Virus record (IMG/VR): IMGVR_UViG_3300018080_001440
Span: 1 to 25,830 of that record
Source of the DNA: a virus
Length of the DNA stretch: 25,830 nt
Strand: one strand, 5' to 3'
Of the stretch, positions 7,804 to 16,205 are shown in pieces. The notes under the pieces are model-generated. The model was not told where the DNA came from. It made no database searches and was given only the letters and a program-made list of their open reading frames with translations. Every line of letters begins with the position of its first letter. The first letter of the stretch is position 1. The position numbers were made by a program, and so were the translations under genes.

Positions 7804-8394
7804 TTACACCATAAGTGTTATAGGTGTCCAAAGGTTATTTGCACTTGATGTTCCAAGAGCGATTGAACCGTCAGTTGTGTCTGTTCCAGGAACTCCTGAT
7901 GGATACTCCTGAGGTATTCCGACAACTCTACCAACTATAACGCCTGTTTCTGTTCCGATTGCATCAGCAGTTTCCATCAAACCACCGTCATCAGCGATAA
8001 GAAGATCGCCAACTGCCTGTGTTGCAACATCGGTAAGAAGGTCGTCGCTAAGCCAGAATTTTCCACCACCATTGTAAACAGTGATTTTACCTGATGCTAA
8101 AGTTTCATCATACATATCAGAAACTCTATTGCTAGTCCATCTTGTTCTAGCAGTGTCAGCATCTACAGCACCGATTGTAACTTGTGCTGAATAAGCAGTT
8201 GTCTGTCCTGCTGTTGTCAAAAGCGAATCGCCAGCGATACCAACGACTTTTGCTTTTAAAGCGGTTGTTGCTTGAATTGCTTCGCCAGCGGCGTTTAAAG
8301 CAATTGCCATTCCAGCACTTATGCCGGTTGACTGAGCTGCAGCTGATGTTATGTACATGTCAGCTATTACATGTTGTTCTACGATAAGAGCCAT
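7804..8394 (-). CDS. Probable capsid decoration / head-stabilising protein
   Basis: A 196-aa protein rich in Ala, Gly, Thr and Val with a good ribosome binding site (aaaaaaggagag before ATG). The start MALIVEQHVIADMYITSAA is followed by a beta-rich barrel-like pattern: AGMAIALNAAGEAIQATTAL, KVVGIAGDSL, TIGAVDADTA, GVIVGRVVGIPQEYPSG. This pattern of a property value updated over short strands is common in small head decoration or head-fibre proteins encoded directly beside the capsid gene. The assignment rests on position and composition; I recognise no specific family residue. It lies 49 bp after the protease/scaffold gene and 78 bp before the capsid gene, in the same transcript. Confidence 0.6.
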   Translation of the reverse strand: MALIVEQHVIADMYITSAAAQSTGISAGMAIALNAAGEAIQATTALKAKVVGIAGDSLLTTAGQTTAYSAQVTIGAVDADTARTRWTSNRVSDMYDETLASGKITVYNGGGKFWLSDDLLTDVATQAVGDLLIADDGGLMETADAIGTETGVIVGRVVGIPQEYPSGVPGTDTTDGSIALGTSSANNLWTPITLMV

Positions 8395-8443
8395 AATAGT
8401 CTCTCCTTTTTTAAATTTTAGTTTTAGTTTTAAAAATTATATT

Positions 8444-11400
8444 TTAACGATACATACGTCTTAACTGAATTGTTTCGTCATTGTCAGCATCTCTATTTTG
8501 CTGTTCTAAGCTAAACAATGAAGATATCTTACTCTGTAGTTCATCTACTGAACTAACTTTGTTAGCCTCTTCAAGAGCCTTTGCTTCTTTTATAGCGAGT
8601 TCTTCGCTACTTGCCTCATTTATAATTACGGCTTGAGACATTCCGTCTGATACTGTATCAAGTCCCTTCTTGCCAGCAAAGATAGCTTTTTCGATATCTT
8701 TGATCTGAGCAGACTTATATGTTGAGAGTTCTGCAACTTTTGCTTCAAGACCAGATGATTCAATCATCTTAGCCTGTAACATTTTAGCAGCTACTCTATA
8801 AGCCTCGGACTTCGAATCGCTATCAGTTTTAGCGATTACAGTTCCTTTATCTTTTGTAGTTTTTTCAGAATCTAATTCTTCTTGTCCCATCTGTGCATTA
8901 CCAGTAGCAACGTCTGGATGGTCTTTAGGAGAATCAGGTCTGTCACCTAGTGTTTCACTTTCGTGACCAATCATTGAGGCATTTCCTTTACCTTGAGTAT
9001 TCTCAGGTCCCTTAGCATCGAAAGATTCTTCTTTGCCAATTGTACTTTTGCCTTTAATAGGTTGTATATCTTTGTCATCAGCAACTGGTGCTGGTGATTC
9101 TAACTTTGTAGCTTCAAGAATTCTTTCAGCCAAACGAGATAGACCAGATTGGCTTGAACCGAATCCTGCCATATGCATCAAGTCTTCATCAGCAGATGCT
9201 AATTCCGTTTTACCTTGACCGTTTGTTCCTCCAGTATAAGTGTTGTCTCCTCCACTCAATCCAGCTTCGTCTTCGTGACCCATTGTTGCGTTGTCAGAAG
9301 GGATAACTGGTTGTGGCTTATCTTGAGGATTTAAATCAGTTGGCTCTTGTCCAATAGTAGCATTGTCTCTTGGTACTGAAGGTTTTTGACAGGAGGGGAT
9401 AGTCTCTTTTTCATGTCCCATTTGACTTCCGTTCTCTCCAGCAGTATATTGACCAATATCTTTAGAGTCTTGTGCTTTTTGTTGGCTAATTTCTTTTTCG
9501 CCAGCGGTAATAACATTTAAGACCTTGGATAAGTCCATTCCAATGTGACCAACTTTTCCTTGTCTGCTTTTCATACTAGAAGCTTCCTTAAAATCGTATT
9601 CGTTTTCAGCCAATGTAGGATCTACGTTAACTGTAACTTTCTTTTCCGAGAAAGGCTCCGAAAGTCCTTCTTCTTTTTCTTCATTTTCGAAATTAACTCC
9701 AATTCCATCAACAGGTTTAGACTCAGTCATATCCATCATAGGAGAAGATTCTTCCATTCCAAGCTCTTCAGGAGTAACGACCTCATCGATTCCACCCATT
9801 TCGCTTTCTTCAGCGATATCAGCAGTACCGTCCATATCGAGGTCTTCGTGATGCTCTTCCTCTTCTGGATTTTCGCCTAAAGCAACATCAAGTTGAGCAT
9901 CAAGCTGTTCTACAACGTCCATAGGAAGTTCTAGAGTAATTGTGCCTCCTGCGATATCGCCTCCTGCGAATGGATCTACATCTTCTTCAACGCCAACTTC
10001 AACTTCAAGACCAGAAGGACCATCCGGATCGCCATCTGGCTCTGAGCCGAACTCGTCATTTGAAAGTTCGTCAGCCAACAAGTCTTCAGGAGAAGCAACA
10101 GCAATTTTCAAAGCTTCGCAAACGCTAGCAGCTTGTCTAATGTTGTAACCATTTCTAATTTGGTCTTCAACGCATTCTTCATCGCCAGAACAGTCGTTCC
10201 AACTCTCAGCAACCTTAATAGCAATCTTATCTGTATAGATGTCTGCTTTCTTAAGTTGTGAGCAAACGCATTCAGCAAGAGCCTTACCTTCGCAAGGACC
10301 GCTTAATGCAACAGCGTTTTCGCCAAATCTACGAGAGAGTTTCTCAACGCAACTTTCAGTGGGGAAATCTTCGCCATAACCACCGAAAGCTAATTTGTAA
10401 TCAGCAACGACAGAACCTTCTTTACTAGCAGTTTTAATAGTTTTTAAAGCTCCAGCTTCTTTCAACTTGCTGATAGTTTTAACTTTACCCTTAATGTCAA
10501 GAGCGTCAAACTGAGCTTCTGTAATAGAAACAGATGACAATGCTTTTACAAATCTTTGTTTTGCTCTGTCGCAAGACGCACATTTAACATTGATACCTTC
10601 TATCATTGGGGTCCATTCCCATTGTGCCCATACTTGGTTAGCATCAGCCGATGTAGCAAAGGCAACTTTATATTTAGTTCCTGTATCAAGGCAAACTCTT
10701 TCGCCCGATGCAAGTTTCATAGTATTTGTTGTTCCTGAAGCAGGACTAACAGAACCGAGTTCGATTTTGCTAGATGCAAGCTTTGTTAACATTTCAGGAG
10801 TGATCTTCATCATAGCAGCAACTGCTGGCATTTCGCCCATGTTGCCCATTCCACCCATGCCTTCATCAGCAAGACCAGGCTCTTCTGGCATCTCATACCC
10901 TTCGCCTTCGAAACCTTCTTCTTCTGATTCTCCTTCTGTAGGAGTGGTTTCTGACCAATTATCCATTTCAAGATTAACCTTGATAGTGCCTGAACTTCCA
11001 CAGTTGTTGCATTTCATTTTACCAGAGATAACATCAACGTCTTTGCTTGAGCAAGCTGGGCAAATAGATCCTGGAGGCAGAGGTTCTTCTCCTCCTTCTT
11101 CCATAGTCATTTCGTCAGCCATTGGGTCTTCTGTTAAGTTTTCCATAGGTGCAGCTTCTGCTGGCATACCAGGAACTGATGCTCCGGCTCCAGGTGCTTG
11201 AGATACTCCCCCTTGTCCACCCATCTCTCCACCAAGCATTTGAGCTTCTTTAACAATGTCTTCTCTTGCAGAAGCCATCCCGATATTATTCTCGATTCCA
11301 CCCTGTTGTTCAGGTCTTGGAGATTTTATAGGCTTGCATTCGTCACATTCTCCTATCTCTTCGCCAAGTTCTTCGCCTTCTGGTTCGATGTCGATATCAT

Positions 11401-14400
11401 CGATTGGACCTTCCATAATACCTTCAATATCTTCTGCTCCTATTTCTTCGCCATCAGCAGATACATCTATAATAAGTTCGCCATTATCGCCAACTTGGAT
11501 TTTGATAACTGCTCCAACTTCTTCGCCAAGTTCTTCGTCGAATCCATCTTCTTCACTAATCATTTGTTGTGCGAATTTTTTAACGCCTTCGCAGAATGCT
11601 ACTTTGTTTGTAATGGGAGCATCAATATCAGAAAGTGTTGCTTCGATTCTATATTTACCGTCTTCTGGTCTACCCATAGCTTTAATAGCATTGCTCATAG
11701 CGTCAAACTTACTAGTAACTACTTTAGACCCGCCATTAGAAGCAAGCTTAGTTCTTACCATAGAGTCAACTTTAGCCATAACTGTTTTGTTTCTTACTGC
11801 GTGAGCGATAGAATCAAATACGTCTTCTGCTACCATTCCGAATACACCATTTGCAGAGACTGCAAGAGACAAAGCTTCAGTAGCCGAGATCGAAGAATCT
11901 TTAGAAGCAACCTTGCTAAAATAAGCTGATTTGCTCGCTAAAAGTTTTCTATCTTCTGCTTTATGAGGTAATGAGTTAATGATAGACAAGAATGATACTT
12001 TTGCTCTCAGTTCAGGACTATCAGCGATATTAGAAGCGATCTTTAAGATTTCTTCAGGAGACTTTTGATAATCAGAAATTGCGTCAGCAATAGATGCTGT
12101 AGCAACTTTCATAACTGAGAGGGAGTAATCCTTATTAGCCCATCTCTTAAGACCATCCGTCATACTCATATTTCTGAGTTGGTCTTCTGTGATTGTTTCG
12201 TAAGAACCAACAAATTTATGATTGCTAAGCAATTCTTTTAATTGGTTTTCTGTAATTGTTTCAGTATAATCTTCTGGAACCTTAGAACTTATCATATTGC
12301 TTGCTGCTGTCCATTGCTTTTCAGTGATTACTTCTGGGGTATCGTCAAAACGAACGATTGCAGCACTCGATGAGCCAAGCTGGTCTTCAGTAATAGTATC
12401 ATAAGTTCCTTGACGGACTTGAGGACTATCACTTGTAGTATCATTGCTTTTCTCTGTACCACCTATTTGTTCCTTACTTTCAGTAATTCCCTCATAAGTA
12501 GAATCTGTTCTAGGGTGTAGATCAGTATTCTTCTTCTCTAACTGCTTTTCTGTAATGACTTCTCTGTCCTCTGAGCCTGCCGCTACTTTTGTTTCTTTGT
12601 TGGTAGCCATGTCTACTCCTATTTCTTTTAAACCGGTGTTATTGTTTATTTTTCCTATAACGTTATCGATAGTATCTGTTAACATAGATACTTTAGTTAT
12701 TAATTTTGCATTTATGTCGTAAAAATCCTCTATTTTTCTTGAAGATTGTTTTGGTGCTGTCATTGTGCCTAGTCCGTTCATGTCTGTTGACCCTGCTGGA
12801 GTTGGTGCTGTAGCAGGAACTGGTGGGGCTACTGGTTGAGGCTGTGCTTGTGCTGGAACAACTTCTCCAGTAGTGGTAGCGTTCATTGAAGCGTCTCCTA
12901 CGACGGCAGAAGGGAGTCGAGCATAGCCCATTTCATTCAACTCGTCATAAGTAGCTTGCAAATCAGCCATAGCCTTAACGAGTTCGCTTACATAGTCCAT
13001 CGATACGTTTTCTTTTTGTTTTAACATACTTTGAACAACCATTTCAAGTTTACCCATTGAATCTTTAAGTAAATTAAGTTCCTCAACTCCACCTATTTTA
13101 ACTAAATCTTCTATTCCATCTTCATTAAGACTACTTGAATTTTTAATTAAAGCATCAACAGAGCGATTAAATGAAGCAACCTTTTTTTGAATTTCAGGAA
13201 CATGGAGAATACAGCTTACTCCACAATCATGACAAGCTGGATTAACTACAAATGAATTTTCAATAAATTTCAAACCATAGTTATGTTCAAATATTTGTTG
13301 TTTATTGTGGTCTAAAGCAACAGAAGATTCTTTAGTTGATTTGCAAAGAGGGCATTCCTCATCTGTATCAATTGGACTATTGTGATATTTACAATCTATT
13401 GTCCCAGAATATTTCTTATTCTTTCTACCAGCAATATGTTCGCAATACTCATCTGATGTCTGAGCTTTATTATGACAAACAGAGCAGATAGAATATTCTA
13501 CTGAACAACCCATAGATGTGTTAGACACTGCTATGTGGTTAACGCAATATGTGTGATCATCTTCAACCTCTATATCATAAACCACCCCATCATAATCAAT
13601 CTCTTCAATACTTTTTACTCTTCTTAATGTATTATCTTTTAAATTGTGCCACGATGCTGGCTCTACCTGAGATTTTTCTGCTTTTTTATATATTAATCTA
13701 TCTCTTAATATATCTGGAGTGGTTGTTTTTCCGAAAGTCACTTCATGAACAGGTTTATATCCCCATCTTCCATTAGCTTCTGTGATAATCCTATAATTTG
13801 TTCTGACCCCAATTTTCTCTAAAAGAAGTCTCAATTGGCTAGTTAAGTCTTGAGAAACTATCCCAAAACCATAATATTTTTCTTTAACCTTATAACCGTC
13901 TCCTTCCATAAACCCTGCTATCAACGATGCGGTTTTTGCCTTTCCAAGTTTCATTAGTTTAGAATTGAGAACTTTTCTATCGCTATATTCTCCGCATTTG
14001 TTATAGAACCATTCAGCAACATCTTTACCATAAAGATTTACTCTCGACTGAGATGCTTCAGGATAATAATTGACTGTTGGAGGGTTCCTATGAGAAGCGA
14101 AAGAGGTTTTTAATTTCTCTTCACATTGGTAAGCAAGAGTTTCCAATTCCGTATGAGCAAAACTGAAAATAACTGATTTTCTCTCTCCTTTCCTCTTTTC
14201 ATAACTTCCTTCTGCTAAAAACAATCCTATTAAAAAAGCCTCTTCTTCTGTTACAAAATCATCACAACTATCATCAATATACTTAGGTTCAATCAAAAAA
14301 TCACCATCTTGTAATTCGCAAGCTTTAATTTTTTGAATATATTCCTGATCAAATTCTACAGACTCGCCTCTTAAATTATGTCCTGTTTTAAATTTTCTAT

Positions 14401-15154
14401 TAAAAGTTTTGGAAGTGATTCTCTTGTCTTTTTTTGTAGCCAATTCTTCTTCGCATCCACAAGCACATAGTTTTGGCAATCTATATACCATTATATTATG
14501 ATGAGAAGTGCAAACTAAAGGTTGCTTATTACCTTCTAATTGAATAGAAACTAACGGATAATTATACCCCCTTTCCCTAATTCCTAATACTTTTTTAACG
14601 TTTCCCTTTCCAGAAATTACATAGTCTCCGTCCTCGATATCACATATATTTTTCTCAGTTCCATCCGACATTAATACTGGTGCGTCAGGAGGAAAACATC
14701 CAGTAATATATCCTTCTTCTATTCCTCTTGCTAATTTTGGATAAGCTACTTTGTCAACTCTTCCAATTATAAAAATACCACCTGCCTCTTTGTCGTACCA
14801 AGAGTGAACACATTCGCCTCTCGATTTTTCAACATCGTCATTTTGGTGGTTAGTAAAAAGAGGAACTCCAACAAAAGAAGGAGCCGCTAATTTAAGTTCT
14901 TGAGGCGAAAAAGCGTCACCATTATCATTTACTTCATCTTCTTTAATCGCGAAGACTTTTAAATATAAATGTTCTGGATGCTCTGAAGTCGCTGTCTTTA
15001 AATCAAAACCATTCAAATCTTCATTTTCTGCCATTTTATTAGCAGAAGCTGTTTTGATCTGATTAGGAAGGTTAAAAATCTCCCAACCTTTAGGTTTATT
15101 CAAAGCTGTCACCTCGTGTTTATATGAGAATGTCGCTATTTTTTCAAAAGCCAT
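8444..15154 (-). CDS. Prohead protease fused to giant acidic scaffold-like protein, intein-containing
   Basis: A 2236-aa ORF (1843 after removal of a 393-residue intein). Residues 1-152 plus 546-650 read as a phage prohead serine protease: FVGVPLFTNHQNDDV with probable catalytic His103, GGIFIIGRV, then after the intein TSMGCSVEY with probable nucleophile Ser547, and FIENSFVVNPAC at the domain end. A Cys/His cluster (C557, C560, C571, H573, C588, C601, C604, C641, C644) may bind zinc. After a Pro/Ala linker (768-790) come ITE-x-QL repeats (864-993), Ala/Lys helices, acidic tracts, a zinc ribbon (CPAC...CNNC, 1365-1385), a Cys-rich domain (1525-1680), NATMGHE-like repeats (1907-2092) and a helical C-terminus. 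It is probably a protease plus internal scaffold that shapes and then digests the prohead core. A good ribosome binding site and ATG at 12610 may give a separate scaffold. The start has GGAA upstream. Confidence 0.85.
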   Translation of the reverse strand: MAFEKIATFSYKHEVTALNKPKGWEIFNLPNQIKTASANKMAENEDLNGFDLKTATSEHPEHLYLKVFAIKEDEVNDNGDAFSPQELKLAAPSFVGVPLFTNHQNDDVEKSRGECVHSWYDKEAGGIFIIGRVDKVAYPKLARGIEEGYITGCFPPDAPVLMSDGTEKNICDIEDGDYVISGKGNVKKVLGIRERGYNYPLVSIQLEGNKQPLVCTSHHNIMVYRLPKLCACGCEEELATKKDKRITSKTFNRKFKTGHNLRGESVEFDQEYIQKIKACELQDGDFLIEPKYIDDSCDDFVTEEEAFLIGLFLAEGSYEKRKGERKSVIFSFAHTELETLAYQCEEKLKTSFASHRNPPTVNYYPEASQSRVNLYGKDVAEWFYNKCGEYSDRKVLNSKLMKLGKAKTASLIAGFMEGDGYKVKEKYYGFGIVSQDLTSQLRLLLEKIGVRTNYRIITEANGRWGYKPVHEVTFGKTTTPDILRDRLIYKKAEKSQVEPASWHNLKDNTLRRVKSIEEIDYDGVVYDIEVEDDHTYCVNHIAVSNTSMGCSVEYSICSVCHNKAQTSDEYCEHIAGRKNKKYSGTIDCKYHNSPIDTDEECPLCKSTKESSVALDHNKQQIFEHNYGLKFIENSFVVNPACHDCGVSCILHVPEIQKKVASFNRSVDALIKNSSSLNEDGIEDLVKIGGVEELNLLKDSMGKLEMVVQSMLKQKENVSMDYVSELVKAMADLQATYDELNEMGYARLPSAVVGDASMNATTTGEVVPAQAQPQPVAPPVPATAPTPAGSTDMNGLGTMTAPKQSSRKIEDFYDINAKLITKVSMLTDTIDNVIGKINNNTGLKEIGVDMATNKETKVAAGSEDREVITEKQLEKKNTDLHPRTDSTYEGITESKEQIGGTEKSNDTTSDSPQVRQGTYDTITEDQLGSSSAAIVRFDDTPEVITEKQWTAASNMISSKVPEDYTETITENQLKELLSNHKFVGSYETITEDQLRNMSMTDGLKRWANKDYSLSVMKVATASIADAISDYQKSPEEILKIASNIADSPELRAKVSFLSIINSLPHKAEDRKLLASKSAYFSKVASKDSSISATEALSLAVSANGVFGMVAEDVFDSIAHAVRNKTVMAKVDSMVRTKLASNGGSKVVTSKFDAMSNAIKAMGRPEDGKYRIEATLSDIDAPITNKVAFCEGVKKFAQQMISEEDGFDEELGEEVGAVIKIQVGDNGELIIDVSADGEEIGAEDIEGIMEGPIDDIDIEPEGEELGEEIGECDECKPIKSPRPEQQGGIENNIGMASAREDIVKEAQMLGGEMGGQGGVSQAPGAGASVPGMPAEAAPMENLTEDPMADEMTMEEGGEEPLPPGSICPACSSKDVDVISGKMKCNNCGSSGTIKVNLEMDNWSETTPTEGESEEEGFEGEGYEMPEEPGLADEGMGGMGNMGEMPAVAAMMKITPEMLTKLASSKIELGSVSPASGTTNTMKLASGERVCLDTGTKYKVAFATSADANQVWAQWEWTPMIEGINVKCASCDRAKQRFVKALSSVSITEAQFDALDIKGKVKTISKLKEAGALKTIKTASKEGSVVADYKLAFGGYGEDFPTESCVEKLSRRFGENAVALSGPCEGKALAECVCSQLKKADIYTDKIAIKVAESWNDCSGDEECVEDQIRNGYNIRQAASVCEALKIAVASPEDLLADELSNDEFGSEPDGDPDGPSGLEVEVGVEEDVDPFAGGDIAGGTITLELPMDVVEQLDAQLDVALGENPEEEEHHEDLDMDGTADIAEESEMGGIDEVVTPEELGMEESSPMMDMTESKPVDGIGVNFENEEKEEGLSEPFSEKKVTVNVDPTLAENEYDFKEASSMKSRQGKVGHIGMDLSKVLNVITAGEKEISQQKAQDSKDIGQYTAGENGSQMGHEKETIPSCQKPSVPRDNATIGQEPTDLNPQDKPQPVIPSDNATMGHEDEAGLSGGDNTYTGGTNGQGKTELASADEDLMHMAGFGSSQSGLSRLAERILEATKLESPAPVADDKDIQPIKGKSTIGKEESFDAKGPENTQGKGNASMIGHESETLGDRPDSPKDHPDVATGNAQMGQEELDSEKTTKDKGTVIAKTDSDSKSEAYRVAAKMLQAKMIESSGLEAKVAELSTYKSAQIKDIEKAIFAGKKGLDTVSDGMSQAVIINEASSEELAIKEAKALEEANKVSSVDELQSKISSLFSLEQQNRDADNDETIQLRRMYR
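8879..9436 (-). repeat. Degenerate NATMGHE-type protein repeats
   Basis: Residues about 1907-2092 of the same ORF hold six copies of a short motif spaced irregularly: GSQMGHE, NATIGQE, NATMGHE, KSTIGKE, NASMIGHE, NAQMGQE. Most are preceded by Pro/Asp/Gly-rich linker. Gly-x-Glu is constant, which resembles the small-x-Glu cleavage sites known for T4-type prohead proteases; that link is an inference. Confidence 0.85.
12176..12565 (-). repeat. Degenerate ITE-x-QL protein repeats
   Basis: Within residues about 864-993 of the protease/scaffold ORF there are six or seven copies of a short motif: EVITEKQLE, YEGITESKE, YDTITEDQLG, EVITEKQWT, ETITENQLKE, YETITEDQLRN. Spacing is about 18-30 residues. 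The DNA copies are diverged, so this is an old protein repeat. It could be a binding module for capsid subunits or a set of protease cleavage sites. Confidence 0.85.
12608..12620 (-). promoter_or_regulatory. Internal ribosome binding site and in-frame ATG for a scaffold product
   Basis: Inside the protease/scaffold ORF the minus strand reads AGGAG, five bases, then ATG GCT at 12610, in frame with codon 849. This is as good as the binding sites of the separate genes here. The ATG falls just before the first ITE-x-QL repeat, after the Pro/Ala linker, so initiation would give a 1388-residue protein lacking the protease domain, like lambda Nu3 made from inside gene C. It is inferred from sequence only. 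Confidence 0.55.
13520..14698 (-). mobile_element. LAGLIDADG intein in the prohead protease
   Basis: A 393-residue in-frame insertion, residues 153-545 of the host ORF. It begins with Cys1 (CFPPDAPVLMSDGTEKNICD, block A), has a TxxH block B (LVCTSHHNIMVY), endonuclease motifs FLIGLFLAEGSY and SLIAGFMEGDGY, block F VYDIEVEDDHTYCVN and ends HIAVSN followed by Thr as the +1 nucleophile. The penultimate residue is Ser rather than His, a tolerated variant. Removing it joins EGYITG to TSMGCSVEY, which restores a continuous protease core. Both acidic endonuclease residues (E and D) are present, so homing may still work. Confidence 0.95.
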
Positions 15155-15166
15155 ATTATTATTTCC

Positions 15167-15985
15167 TTAAAAAGTATCGTTATCAATATCACCGTGTTCT
15201 AGTTCGTTGATGAAATTTAAATCAGGTGTGGAATGCTCTATAACCAGCAAGGCACTGTCAAGGTAGTCTTCAGGAACGAATAAACCTATCCCTTTAGGTG
15301 GTGAATCTTTTATGATTGCTGGGATATTATCCTGTTGAAGAATTTTCTTCCACTGAGAAGCCATTTCCATATCTTCCGCATAAGCAACCATCACATAGCC
15401 TGCTATCTTTTTATAACTCGCTGTTCTCGATGTCTTACTTTCAGCAAAAGATGGTTGTCTTTTTTTGCTCTTATTCATTAATTGTTGCCATTTATCGTTC
15501 ATGGCATCATCTTCTTTTTGAGCGTTATAACCTGTTGTCTCGTCTCTCAACTTCTCTTCGAAATCATCGTCGACTGACCAAGGCTGTCGATAAGAGCTAG
15601 GCTTTCTAGCAGGTTTAGTTTCATTCATATCATTAACAGTTGTTTCTTCTATCTTATTATTGATAGCATCGGTTAATTGTTTAGAAGTCTCTGATGGGTA
15701 CCAGTTATCAAAAGCTATTCTTCCATCATCATATCTAATCCAATGGTCAGTTACTTCTTCTGCTCCTCCTCCGACATGTTCTCCAGCTTCTGGAAAAGAG
15801 ACATCTATCCAACCGCTGCTCCCTGATGGTTTTACTTGTATTTCGTTAATCACTACGCCAGAAAATTCATTTGCTATGTCTTCATCACTTTTATACCTAC
15901 CTACATCTTCTCCCAGCATACCTTCTGATTCGTATCTTCCCATATCGAATGCTTTTTTATAACTTGCTGTTTTTAATATTTTCAT
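15167..15985 (-). CDS. Two-part structural-region protein with C-terminal DUF2007-like domain
   Basis: A 272-aa protein with AAGGA upstream of ATG. Residues 1-14 (MKILKTASYKKAFD) match the start of the neighbouring 66-aa protein. Residues 42-115 form a domain with WIDVSFPEAGEH, DHWIRYDDGRIAFDNWYP and a following helix, which I associate with uncultured phages but cannot name. A charged linker follows. A second leader-like TASYKK occurs at 188-193, directly before residues 197-250 (YVMVAYAEDMEMASQWKKIL, IPAIIKD, GLFVPEDYLDSALLVIE). That part looks like the DUF2007 fold, a small alpha/beta 'putative signal transducing' domain. The internal leader suggests that two once-separate proteins were fused. 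Function unknown; it lies 12 bp before the protease/scaffold gene in the same transcript. Confidence 0.72.
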   Translation of the reverse strand: MKILKTASYKKAFDMGRYESEGMLGEDVGRYKSDEDIANEFSGVVINEIQVKPSGSSGWIDVSFPEAGEHVGGGAEEVTDHWIRYDDGRIAFDNWYPSETSKQLTDAINNKIEETTVNDMNETKPARKPSSYRQPWSVDDDFEEKLRDETTGYNAQKEDDAMNDKWQQLMNKSKKRQPSFAESKTSRTASYKKIAGYVMVAYAEDMEMASQWKKILQQDNIPAIIKDSPPKGIGLFVPEDYLDSALLVIEHSTPDLNFINELEHGDIDNDTF

Positions 15986-16004
15986 AATAATTCCTTAATA
16001 TTTA

Positions 16005-16205
16005 TTATCTTTTAAAAGGCTTAACCATTTCTGGTTCTTCGTTTTTAGTGTCTTTGCATTGTTTCTTTTTAACTTCCTGTACACATCTTTCATATTTATC
16101 AGGGTCTTCTCTTCCCACGCTGTCAGTACAGACTGCCCAAGGATTTGGATCCCATTTTTTTTTCTTTGATAATTTACTAAAAGAGGCAGTTTTCAATATT
16201 TTCAT
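16005..16205 (-). CDS. Small basic conserved phage protein (NPWAVC type)
   Basis: A 66-aa protein, Lys-rich, beginning MKILKTASFSKLSKKKK and then WDPNPWAVCTDSVGRED, KYERCVQEVKKKQC. The NPWAVC and ERCV-VKKK pieces are a pairing I recall from small unnamed proteins of many uncultured phages. Three Cys could form a zinc or disulfide pair. Its ATG overlaps the stop of the 57-aa zinc-ribbon gene (TAATG), so translation is coupled, and no separate strong binding site is seen. The shared MKILKTAS start with the next gene suggests a common targeting or packaging peptide. Function unknown. Confidence 0.75.
   Translation of the reverse strand: MKILKTASFSKLSKKKKWDPNPWAVCTDSVGREDPDKYERCVQEVKKKQCKDTKNEEPEMVKPFKR

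Noticed and set aside
10590-11804. Long plus-strand frames (203 and 182 aa) opposite the scaffold gene
   Set aside because: They are Ser/Pro-rich mirror images of the acidic coding sequence, lack binding sites, and oppose a gene with clear motifs and repeats.
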